From Promicromonospora soli (GTDB lineage: Bacteria; Actinomycetota; Actinomycetes; Actinomycetales; Cellulomonadaceae): a DNA stretch of 64,000 nucleotides. Position numbers and translations under genes: made by a program. Shown piece after piece: positions 44,950 to 52,221 of the stretch. Numbering within the stretch: position 1 is the first letter of the stretch; the number at the start of each line of letters is the position of its first letter. Location of the stretch: the NCBI RefSeq assembly GCF_014653785.1, contig NZ_BNAS01000006.1:1-64000 (forward strand), in the 5' to 3' direction. The notes under the pieces are model-generated. The model was not told the origin of the DNA and searched no databases. It saw nothing but the letters and a program-made list of their open reading frames with translations.

Positions 44950-46539
44950 TCAGCGGCCCGACGACGAACCTGCCGACCGCGAAAGGTGGCCGCGCACGCC
45001 GGCTCGGCCCCGGGCGGGAGCGACATGCCCGGTGCCGAACCGCCGCGACAGCGCGCCGCGCAGCCGCTCGCGCCCGCTGAGGTGGCCGTTGCCGTCCGCG
45101 TGGCCCGGCGTGGCCGGAACAGGGACGACGGCGAGGCGCGCCCGCTCGGCGTCGTCGACCGCCTGGTGGACCTCGGCGTAGCCGCCGTTCGGCATCCGGA
45201 CGATCCGGCCCGTCTCGTGCCCGTGCAGCACGATCTCGCGGTCCTTGCGCTGCAGGCCGATGCAGATGCGCCGGGTGACCTCGAACGCGAGTGGGGGGCC
45301 GACGAACAGCGTGACCTGCAGCGCAGTGATGACCGACTCGAAGCTGACACTGAACTCGGTGGACACGATGTCGGCGCTCGCGGCACCCCACAGGACTCCG
45401 TAGAAGAGCGCGCCGGCGACGCCGATCCCGGTACGGACCGGGACGTTCCTCGGCCGGTCGAGCACGTTGTGCACCTCGCGGTCCTGGTTGACCCACGACT
45501 CGACGTACGGGTAGACGACAAGAAGCCCGAAGTAGAGCCCGACCACCGCCATGGGGACCAGCGTCGCGAGGGTCACCGTCCACCCCATCCACTCGGTCTC
45601 CCAGCCCACCGGGACCAGTCGGAGCGCACCGTCGAGGAAGCCCATGTACCAGTCGGGCTGGCTGCCCGCGCCGACCTCGCCCACGGACGCCGGTCCGTAC
45701 GACCAGACGGGGCTGATGGTCGACGTCGCACCGAGCAGCACGAGCACGGCGCCGGTGATGCCCCCCATCCCCGCGGCGCGGAACGCGGCGTCGGGCCACA
45801 GCCGCAGCCCGAGCGACGGGACGGGCTCCGGCCGAGCCTGCTCGGGCTGACCGTGCCTCAGCGCGAGCGCCGCGCGGGCAGCGATGACCACGACGATCAG
45901 TGCCGGAGCGATGGCCACGTGCAGGGGGTACAGGTTCTCGATGATCTGGCCCGGGAACGGCCCGCCGAACATCAGGTTCGCCGCCCAGACGCCGATGAAC
46001 GGGATGCTGAGCACCACGCCCTCCACGATGCGGAGGCCCGTGCCGGAGAGCATGTCGTCCGGCAGGGCGTAACCGCTCCAGCCGGCGGCGAGAGTCAGGA
46101 TGAAGGCACCGACCAGCAGGACCCAGCTCAGCTGCCGCGGCCGGCGGAACCCGCCGGAGAAGAACGTGACGAGCAGCTGCATGATGATCGAGGCGGGCAT
46201 GACGAGCGCGGCCCAGTGGTGCGTCTGGCGCACCAGGAGGCCGCCGGTCTGCTCGAACGAGATGTACATCATCGAGGCAAAGGCCTCGGTCACCGTCGCG
46301 CCCTGGAGGGGCTCGTAGGGGCCGTCGTACGTGACGAGCTCGCCCGACGGCGTGTACGGGAACGCGAGCAGTATCCCGGTCACGGTCAGGACGAGCAGGC
46401 AGGCGAAGGTGACGACGCCGAACAGGTTCGACCAGTGCAGCCGCACCCGCCGTCGGGCGAGCGCGGAGGCGAGCGCGGAGGCGCGCGCCGGGGCGAGGGC
46501 TGCGAGCTTCGTGAGCCGACGGCGGCGGTCAACCGGCAT
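44950..46539 (-). CDS. bc-complex cytochrome b subunit paralogue (QcrB-like), orphan
   Basis: A 529-residue membrane protein with eight or so helices. It has haem-ligand His pairs in the first half (VRQTHHWAALVM, and NLYPLHVAIAPA) and the quinol-site PDWYMGF, the actinobacterial form of PEWY. The C-terminal 130 residues are cytoplasmic and Gly/Arg-rich. No qcrA (Rieske) or qcrC genes accompany it. Instead it overlaps the NDH-2 gene by 11 bp. It may pass electrons from menaquinol to an unidentified partner, or be a paralogue with altered partners. The ATG at 46539 is inside the ndh frame. Confidence 0.87.
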   Translation of the reverse strand: MPVDRRRRLTKLAALAPARASALASALARRRVRLHWSNLFGVVTFACLLVLTVTGILLAFPYTPSGELVTYDGPYEPLQGATVTEAFASMMYISFEQTGGLLVRQTHHWAALVMPASIIMQLLVTFFSGGFRRPRQLSWVLLVGAFILTLAAGWSGYALPDDMLSGTGLRIVEGVVLSIPFIGVWAANLMFGGPFPGQIIENLYPLHVAIAPALIVVVIAARAALALRHGQPEQARPEPVPSLGLRLWPDAAFRAAGMGGITGAVLVLLGATSTISPVWSYGPASVGEVGAGSQPDWYMGFLDGALRLVPVGWETEWMGWTVTLATLVPMAVVGLYFGLLVVYPYVESWVNQDREVHNVLDRPRNVPVRTGIGVAGALFYGVLWGAASADIVSTEFSVSFESVITALQVTLFVGPPLAFEVTRRICIGLQRKDREIVLHGHETGRIVRMPNGGYAEVHQAVDDAERARLAVVPVPATPGHADGNGHLSGRERLRGALSRRFGTGHVAPARGRAGVRGHLSRSAGSSSGR

Positions 46540-47920
46540 GGCGCACCACGCTCAGCTCGGGCCGTGGAGCGGTCTCCTGGGCGGGCGCACCGGCAGCCGC
46601 TCCGGCGAACGGGTCTCCGCCCGCGAGGAACGCGGCCCGCGGCTGCTGCACCGTGGCGAGCGGGATGATGTCGCGCCCGAAGAGCGCGGCCGACGCCCAG
46701 ACGAGCAGCACGCGGATCTTGCGCTCCCAGGTCGGCACGGCCAGCACGTGGTAGCCGCGGTGCATGAGCCAGGCCAGGACGCCCTTGATGACGAGGCGGC
46801 GGTACTGGAAGATGCCTTGCCCGATGCCGAGCGTCGCGACGGTGCCGAGGCTGTGGTGGATGTAGGGCCGCACCTTCTTGCCGCGCAGGTCGGCGACCAG
46901 GTTGGCCGCCAGGAGCTTGCCCTGGCGTACGGCGTGCTGCGCGTTCGGCACGGTCCGCGCGCCGGGCACGGCGGAGGCGAGGTCCGGCACGGCGGCGTTG
47001 TCGCCGGCGGCCCACGCGTCGGGGACAGGCGCATCGTCGGTGCCGACGCGGAGGTCGGCCCGAACGCGGACCAGTCCGCGCTCGTCGACCGGCAGGTCGG
47101 TGTTCCGCGCTACGACGGGGTTGCTGCCGTTGCCGGCCGCCCAGATCAGCATCCCGTTGCCGTAGGACTGGCCGTCGGCCAGGACTATCCGGCCGCCGGC
47201 GGCCGAGGTGACGTGGGTTCCGAGGTGGAGGTGCGCGCCCCGCTTCTCCAGGTGGCGCACCACCCAGCGGCCGGGCTCGTCGGTGACCTCGGGCAGGATC
47301 CGCTCGTTCGTGTCGACGAGGTGGAAGCCCAGGTCGTCGAAGCTGAGCTCGGGGTAGGAGCGCAGCAGGCTCGTGGCCAGGGACAGCAGCTCGCCGAACA
47401 CCTCGACCCCGGTGAACCCGCCGCCGACGACGGTGACCGTCAGCAGCCGCCGGCGCTCCGGCCCCGGGGGGAGCAGCGCGGCGCGGTCGAAGGCGGTCAG
47501 GAGCTGGTCGCGGATCGCGACTGCCTCCTCGACGTGCTTGAGCCCGATCGCCTCCTCCGCGATCCCGGGCACCGGGAACGTGCGGGTCACGGCGCCGGCG
47601 GTGACGACGATCGTGTCGTATCCGATCTCGCGGATGGCGCCGTCGTTGGTGCGGACTGTGGCGGTGCGGTGTGCGTGATCGATCGACGTCGTGTGGCCGG
47701 CGATGATGGTGCTGCGGCGCAGATGCCTGCGCAGCGACACCATCACGTGCCGCGCCTCGATCGAACCAGCCGTGACTTCCGGCAGGAACGGCTGGTAGGT
47801 CATGTAGCCGTGCGGGTCGACGAGGGTGACCTCCGCCTCGCCTCTGCGGAGCTTCTTCTCCAGGCCCCACGCGGTGTAGAAGCCGGCGTAGCCGCCGCCG
47901 ACGATCAGAATCTTCTCCAT
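46529..47920 (-). CDS. ndh: Type II NADH:quinone oxidoreductase (NDH-2)
   Basis: A 463-residue flavoprotein. The FAD fold begins LIVGGGYAGFYTAWGLE, the second nucleotide fold VTVVGGGFTGVEVFGEL binds NADH, and AAGDNAAVPD is the C-terminal FAD motif. QHAVRQGKLLAANL marks the quinone-side region, and C-terminal amphipathic helices (LVIKGVLAWLMHRGYH) anchor it to the membrane. It oxidises NADH and reduces menaquinone without proton pumping. The ATG at 47920 has a strong AGGAGG. Coupling to the cytochrome b gene suggests a short electron path through the quinone pool. Confidence 0.93.
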   Translation of the reverse strand: MEKILIVGGGYAGFYTAWGLEKKLRRGEAEVTLVDPHGYMTYQPFLPEVTAGSIEARHVMVSLRRHLRRSTIIAGHTTSIDHAHRTATVRTNDGAIREIGYDTIVVTAGAVTRTFPVPGIAEEAIGLKHVEEAVAIRDQLLTAFDRAALLPPGPERRRLLTVTVVGGGFTGVEVFGELLSLATSLLRSYPELSFDDLGFHLVDTNERILPEVTDEPGRWVVRHLEKRGAHLHLGTHVTSAAGGRIVLADGQSYGNGMLIWAAGNGSNPVVARNTDLPVDERGLVRVRADLRVGTDDAPVPDAWAAGDNAAVPDLASAVPGARTVPNAQHAVRQGKLLAANLVADLRGKKVRPYIHHSLGTVATLGIGQGIFQYRRLVIKGVLAWLMHRGYHVLAVPTWERKIRVLLVWASAALFGRDIIPLATVQQPRAAFLAGGDPFAGAAAGAPAQETAPRPELSVVRHAG

Positions 47921-48004
47921 GACAACCTCCTGGTGGTCTCATCTGATCGACAACGCAGCGCGGCGAAACGTGACGTGGTCCTGGTCACAGAGCGGGCAGG
48001 GCCC

Positions 48005-48406
48005 TCACGTGCGGGGTAGCCGGTCGAATCCGGTGAACGGCTCCCGGATCGTGACGCTTGAGGCGTCCCCGCTGGTCTGCGCGACGGCGGACATCGCTCG
48101 GATCAGGTCCTCGGTGAGGTGTCCGTAGACCTGCATGGTGCCGCCCGGTTCGAGATACTCGGCGTAGGCGGTGGCGAAGTGCTCCATCCCCACCTTCATG
48201 TGGGTCGCCATCGAGTCGGCGTCCGGATGCACCTGCACGATCGTGACGTCGTCGGAGTCCGGCGCAGCGTAACCGTAGAAGGAGTGCAGCCGCGGCTCCT
48301 GGGGCTCGACGATCTCCGAGCTGAACCACTCGAAGTGCTTCTTGAACTCCTCCCTCTTGCCAGGCTTGGTCTTGTAGGTGCCGATGAAGATGAACGGAGC
48401 GTTCAT
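48005..48406 (-). CDS. Hypothetical protein, dimeric alpha/beta-barrel (ABM-like) fold
   Basis: A 133-residue protein whose strand/helix order (FIFIGTYKTKPGKREEFKKHF, RLHSFYGYAAPDSDDVTIVQVH, MATHMKVGMEHFATAYAEYL in outline) suggests the ferredoxin-like dimeric barrel of antibiotic-biosynthesis-monooxygenase and stress-response proteins. No catalytic residue can be assigned. The ATG at 48406 follows GGGAGGA. It is divergent from the LuxR-TPR regulator across a 164-bp gap that contains an 18-bp palindrome, so it is probably that regulator's target. Its stop is 84 bp before the ndh start, on the same strand. Confidence 0.75.
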   Translation of the reverse strand: MNAPFIFIGTYKTKPGKREEFKKHFEWFSSEIVEPQEPRLHSFYGYAAPDSDDVTIVQVHPDADSMATHMKVGMEHFATAYAEYLEPGGTMQVYGHLTEDLIRAMSAVAQTSGDASSVTIREPFTGFDRLPRT

Positions 48407-48515
48407 GGCGTCCTCCCGGGTTCGGTGCCCCGCTGGATTCGGGGCTTGAGGTCAACGATGCCCGCCTCCCCGTTGCGTCGCTTCCGCAGAGCGGGCCATC
48501 CTCCGGCGGCCGATG

Positions 48516-48533
48516 CTGGGTATTCCTACCCAG
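48516..48533. promoter_or_regulatory. Inverted repeat, probable operator between divergent genes
   Basis: CTGGGTATTCCTACCCAG has perfect 7-bp arms and a 4-nt centre. It lies 38 bp before the LuxR-TPR start and 110 bp before the ABM-like start, a typical place for autoregulation and target control. Confidence 0.5.
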
Positions 48534-48570
48534 TGCCACCGGCTGGGAGAATCGGCAGGGGGAGAGTGCG

Positions 48571-50202
48571 ATGAACGACGCCGTCAGCGACGTTGGTACC
48601 GCTCGCGAGCATCACCACGCGTCGCGGTGGGTCCGGGCCAGCGAGGAGTACGCGGCCGCGGACCGGGCCACGCCCTTGGCCGTCGAGGACCTGGAAGCCT
48701 GGGCCGAGTCCGCCCAGGTCGTCGGGCGGATCGACGAGGCGGTCGCGGTCCTGACCCGGTGCTTCGACGTCCGGGCCGAGGCCGGCGAGATCCACGGGGC
48801 TACGCGTGCGGCGTACTGGCTCTGGAGTGCTCACATCTTCGCGCGAGGCGAGTTCGCCACCGCGGCCGGCTGGGTCGAGCGAGCCCGGGCGCTGGCGGAA
48901 GAGCGAGGGTCGGGTGAGTACGGCTGGCTCCTGATCCCGATGGCCTACGGGTACCTCGGGAAAGGTGACTTCGCGACCGCTGAGGGTTTGCTGCATCGGG
49001 CTGCGGAGCTGGGGCTCGGCCGCGGCGACGTCGACCTGATCACCGTCGCCACCACGATGCGTGGCCGGGCCACTCTCAAGCTGGGATCGCTCGAGATCGG
49101 GTTGGCGCTCCTCGATCAGGCGATGGTCCGCATCCTGACCCGGACGACCTCGCCGCGTACGGCAAGCGCCATGTACTGCGCCGCGATCGGCTCGTGCTAC
49201 GAGGTGCAGGAGATCGCGCGGGCGACGGAGTGGTCGGGCGCCCTGGACCACTGGCTCGGAACGCTGCCCCAGCTGGGAGGCGCGTACTTCGGAAACTGCC
49301 GGATCTATCGCGCGCTGCTGATGCGCCTGCGCGGGGAGTGGTCGCGGGCCGAGGCCGAGCTCGAGCAGGCCTGTCGTGACCTGGCCGTGGACGGGCGGCT
49401 GGTGGTCGGCCACGCCTGGTACGAGCTCGGGGAGCTGCGCCGGCTCCAAGGGGGGCCGGGTGTCGAGGAGGCCTTCGAGCAGGCGACGGCCTTCGGCCGC
49501 GTGGCCCAGCCTGGCCTCGCGCTCTACCGGCTCGGCCAGGGTGATGCGCAGGCGGCCGGCGCGGGTCTGCGGCGGGTCCTGACCGAGCGGCAGCTGGCGG
49601 ACGACCGGCTCGCGCTTCTCCCGGCGGCAGTCGAGATCTCCCTCGCCGCGGGTCAGGTCGATGAGGCCAAGGACTTCGTCACCGAGCTGGAGAAGATCGC
49701 CCAGACCTACCCGACGACCGCCATGCGGGCCATCCTGCATACCGCCCGAGGCGCTGTCGGGCTGAGGGAGAATCGGCCCGCCGATGCGCTGGCCCGCCTG
49801 CGGGACGCGTCAGATCGATGGCGGGAGCTCGACGCTCCGTACGAGACCGCCCAGGTCGGGGTACGGATCGCGGAGGGGTGCCGCGCACTCGGCGACGAGG
49901 AAGGCGCACTGATGGAGCTCCGGGCGGCCCTGGCGACGTTCGAACGGCTCGGCGCCCGGCCGGACGCCTCCCGGGTCCGCGGGCTGATGTCGGCTCAGAA
50001 CGCTCACCTTGCCGTGCTGAGCTCTCGGGAGGCAGAGGTGCTGCGGCTGATCGCCACGGGCGAGACGAACGCCGAGATCGCCGCTCAGCTCTTCCTGAGC
50101 GAGCGGACCGTTCACCGGCACGTCAGCAACATCCTGATCAAGCTCGATGTCCGCTCGCGCACCTCGGCCGCGATGTACGCGGTTCGGCACGGGCTGACCT
50201 GA
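48571..50202 (+). CDS. LuxR-family regulator with TPR-like N-terminal repeats
   Basis: A 543-residue regulator. Residues 15-460 are tandem helical TPR-like repeats (for example RIDEAVAVLTRCFDVRAEAG, GEFATAAGWVERARALAEE, EWSRAEAELEQACRDLAVD). No ATPase motif is present, unlike MalT/LAL proteins. The C-terminal 65 residues are a LuxR HTH (LSSREAEVLRLIATGETNAEIAAQLFLSERTVHRHVSNIL, quoted by its ends LSSREAEVLRLIATGETN and SERTVHRHVSNIL). It lacks any receiver domain, so its signal probably comes via protein contact. The ATG at 48571 follows CAGGGGGAG. Confidence 0.88.
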   Translation: MNDAVSDVGTAREHHHASRWVRASEEYAAADRATPLAVEDLEAWAESAQVVGRIDEAVAVLTRCFDVRAEAGEIHGATRAAYWLWSAHIFARGEFATAAGWVERARALAEERGSGEYGWLLIPMAYGYLGKGDFATAEGLLHRAAELGLGRGDVDLITVATTMRGRATLKLGSLEIGLALLDQAMVRILTRTTSPRTASAMYCAAIGSCYEVQEIARATEWSGALDHWLGTLPQLGGAYFGNCRIYRALLMRLRGEWSRAEAELEQACRDLAVDGRLVVGHAWYELGELRRLQGGPGVEEAFEQATAFGRVAQPGLALYRLGQGDAQAAGAGLRRVLTERQLADDRLALLPAAVEISLAAGQVDEAKDFVTELEKIAQTYPTTAMRAILHTARGAVGLRENRPADALARLRDASDRWRELDAPYETAQVGVRIAEGCRALGDEEGALMELRAALATFERLGARPDASRVRGLMSAQNAHLAVLSSREAEVLRLIATGETNAEIAAQLFLSERTVHRHVSNILIKLDVRSRTSAAMYAVRHGLT

Positions 50203-50270
50203 GCCATCGGTCAGCGGCCGCAGGTCGTGGCCGCGCTGGTACGCGACCTCGTCGCGGGAAAGGTGGCCGC

Positions 50271-50666
50271 ATGACAGACAGCGAACCAACGGCCGACCGT
50301 CACCAGGACGGCATGGCCGTGCGGCGCGAGGTGCTCGGTGACGTACAGGTGGACCGTGCCGTCGCGGGCACGACACCGTTCACCGCCGACCTCCAGGACC
50401 TCATCACGCGGTACGCGTGGGGCGAGATCTGGACCCGGCCCGTCCTGGACCGGCGTAGCCGCTCGATGATCACCCTGACCGCGCTCGTCGCCGGCGGCCA
50501 CTGGGAGGAGCTCGAGACGCACGTGCGCGCCGCCGTACGGAACGGGCTGAGCGTCGAGGAGATCCGGGAGGTGCTGCTCCAGACGGCGATCTACTGCTCG
50601 GTGCCCAGCGCCAACCAGGCGTTCAAGATCGCCCAGGAGGTGCTGACCGAGGAGGGCCTGGCCTGA
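50271..50666 (+). CDS. Carboxymuconolactone decarboxylase-family protein (PcaC-like)
   Basis: A 131-residue all-helical CMD-fold protein: REVLGDVQVDRAVA, TRYAWGEIWTRPVLDRRSRSMITLTAL (in parts), GGHWEELETHVRAAVRNGLSVEEIREVLLQ and YCSVPSANQAF. The Arg and His positions are those of gamma-carboxymuconolactone decarboxylase in the protocatechuate pathway. No other pca gene is near, and many single CMD proteins have other roles. There is no CxxC pair, so it is not an AhpD peroxidase. The ATG at 50271 follows GGAAAGG, 68 bp after the LuxR gene. Confidence 0.85.
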   Translation: MTDSEPTADRHQDGMAVRREVLGDVQVDRAVAGTTPFTADLQDLITRYAWGEIWTRPVLDRRSRSMITLTALVAGGHWEELETHVRAAVRNGLSVEEIREVLLQTAIYCSVPSANQAFKIAQEVLTEEGLA

Positions 50667-50673
50667 GGTGCAC

Positions 50674-50710
50674 CGCCGTCGTCGGATCGGTCAGCCGACG
50701 GATGACGGCG
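50674..50710. terminator. Probable terminator hairpin after the CMD gene
   Basis: Nested inverted repeats: outer arms CGCCGTC / GACGGCG (7 bp), inner arms GTCGG / CCGAC (5 bp), with a 4-nt bulge on the right side. It begins 8 bp after the stop codon at 50666. No U-tract. Confidence 0.5.
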
Positions 50711-50736
50711 CGTCCGCCGTCGCACTACCTTGAGGC

Positions 50737-51399
50737 ATGACCAGCGCGAACCCGCCCGCACCGGGCGGCCCAGATCCTGTCGGGAGCGATCTCAGCTCCG
50801 GCGCAGCACTGACTCCCGGCTTCCGCGGCCGGGCGCGCCCGAAGGGCGTGACGCTGCCGCCCGGGCAGTACGCGGAGGAGGGCTTCCCGGTCCTCTCCGC
50901 GGGCCCCACGCCCAACGTCGACAGCTCGACCTGGAGCTTCACCGTCACAGCCGAGTCCGGCGCCACGAGGTCCTGGACGTGGGCGGAGCTGATGGCGCTG
51001 CCTCAGGACGAGCCGACGGTGGACATCCACTGCGTCACGCGCTGGTCCAAGTTCGGCACCCGCTGGCGCGGCGTCTCCCTCGACGTGCTGCTCGCGGACG
51101 TCGAGTCCACGGCGGACTTCGCGATGGTCGGCTCCTACGGCGGGTACACGACGAACCTGCCGGTTGCGGACCTGCTGGGCGGCAAGGCGTGGATCGCGCA
51201 CACCTTCGACGGAAAGCCGCTGCACCCCGAGCACGGCGGCCCGGCGCGGCTGCTGGTGCCGCACCTGTACTTCTGGAAGTCGGCCAAGTGGGTGCGCTCG
51301 CTCACGCTCATGCCGGTGGACCGGCCCGGCTTCTGGGAGAAGCTCGGCTATCACGACCTCGGCGACCCCTGGCGCGAGCAGAGGTACCAGGGTGACTGA
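50737..51399 (+). CDS. Sulfite-oxidase-family molybdopterin oxidoreductase
   Basis: A 220-residue protein, mostly one Moco-binding domain of the sulfite oxidase fold (VDIHCVTRWSKFGTRWRGVSLD). The Cys is the expected Mo ligand, and ARLLVPHLYFWKSAKWVRSLTLM is the conserved C-terminal part. It resembles MsrP/YedY relatives, but there is no Tat signal, so it should be cytoplasmic. The next gene, overlapping by 8 bp, is a flavin reductase-like protein and is the obvious electron partner. Substrate unknown, perhaps an S- or N-oxide. Confidence 0.87.
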   Translation: MTSANPPAPGGPDPVGSDLSSGAALTPGFRGRARPKGVTLPPGQYAEEGFPVLSAGPTPNVDSSTWSFTVTAESGATRSWTWAELMALPQDEPTVDIHCVTRWSKFGTRWRGVSLDVLLADVESTADFAMVGSYGGYTTNLPVADLLGGKAWIAHTFDGKPLHPEHGGPARLLVPHLYFWKSAKWVRSLTLMPVDRPGFWEKLGYHDLGDPWREQRYQGD

Positions 51400-52180
51400 A
51401 GCGGTCGGCGCGCGGCTCGGTGCGCGCTACGCCGTCCCCAGCGGCTGGCAGGTCGCCACCCTGGTGGACCGGCGCGCCGAGAGCCCCTCCGCGGAGACCC
51501 TCGTGCTGGACGTGCCCGGATGGCCGGGTCACCAGGCCGGTCAGCACCTCGACCTGCGCCTCACCGCCCCGGACGGCTACACCGCCGAGCGCTCGTACTC
51601 CGTCGCGAGCGGCCCCACGCCGCCCGACGCCGGCCGCGTCGAGGTCACCGTCCAGCGCGTCGCTGACGGCGAGGTGTCGCCGTACCTCGTCGACGTGTTT
51701 CCACCCGGGTCCTCGATCGAGGTCCGCGGACCCATCGGCGGCTGGTTCGTCTGGGACCCCGTGCGCGACGCGGGCACCCCGGTGCTGCTCGTGGCGGGCG
51801 GCTCGGGGCTGGTCCCGGTCATGTCCATGGCCCGCGCCCGCCGGGAGGCCGGCGACCGCACCCCGTTCCGGCTGATCTACTCCGTCCGCACGGCGGAGGA
51901 CCAGCTGTACACGGACGAGCTGGCGGCGCTCGCCGCCCGCGGCGACGGGTTCGAGGCCAGCACGATCTTCACGCGGGCGGTCTCCCTCACGGCCTTGCGG
52001 GGTCCGCGACGCCTCACCTCGTCCGAGCTGGCGTCGTGGGGCTGGCCGCCGGAGCTGGAGCCTCGGGTGTACGTCTGCGGCCCGACCGGATTCGTGGAGG
52101 CGGTCGCGAGCATGCTCGTGGCCCACGGCCACGACCCGGCCCGGATCCGGACCGAGCGGTTCGGCCCGGCGGCGGGCTGA
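51392..52180 (+). CDS. Ferredoxin-NADP reductase-like FAD/NAD(P) oxidoreductase
   Basis: A 262-residue two-domain flavoprotein. The FAD barrel has ERSYSVASG (RxYS) and the phosphate loop region. The NAD(P) domain has VLLVAGGSGLVPVMSMARAR and the closing YVCGPTGFVEAVASML. It ends without a 2Fe-2S domain, unlike vanillate- or phenol-hydroxylase reductases of similar layout. The GTG at 51392 lies inside the molybdoenzyme gene, indicating coupling. The pair probably moves electrons from NAD(P)H to the Mo centre. Confidence 0.87.
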   Translation: MTEAVGARLGARYAVPSGWQVATLVDRRAESPSAETLVLDVPGWPGHQAGQHLDLRLTAPDGYTAERSYSVASGPTPPDAGRVEVTVQRVADGEVSPYLVDVFPPGSSIEVRGPIGGWFVWDPVRDAGTPVLLVAGGSGLVPVMSMARARREAGDRTPFRLIYSVRTAEDQLYTDELAALAARGDGFEASTIFTRAVSLTALRGPRRLTSSELASWGWPPELEPRVYVCGPTGFVEAVASMLVAHGHDPARIRTERFGPAAG

Positions 52181-52221
52181 GGGCCCGGTGGCGGGCTGGA
52201 CCGGGTGCTCGCGGGCCTCGT

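Noticed and set aside
52184-52205. CCCGGT / ACCGGG repeat as terminator between the flavin reductase and MMPL genes
   Set aside because: Arms are only 6 bp in very GC-rich DNA, which is expected by chance.
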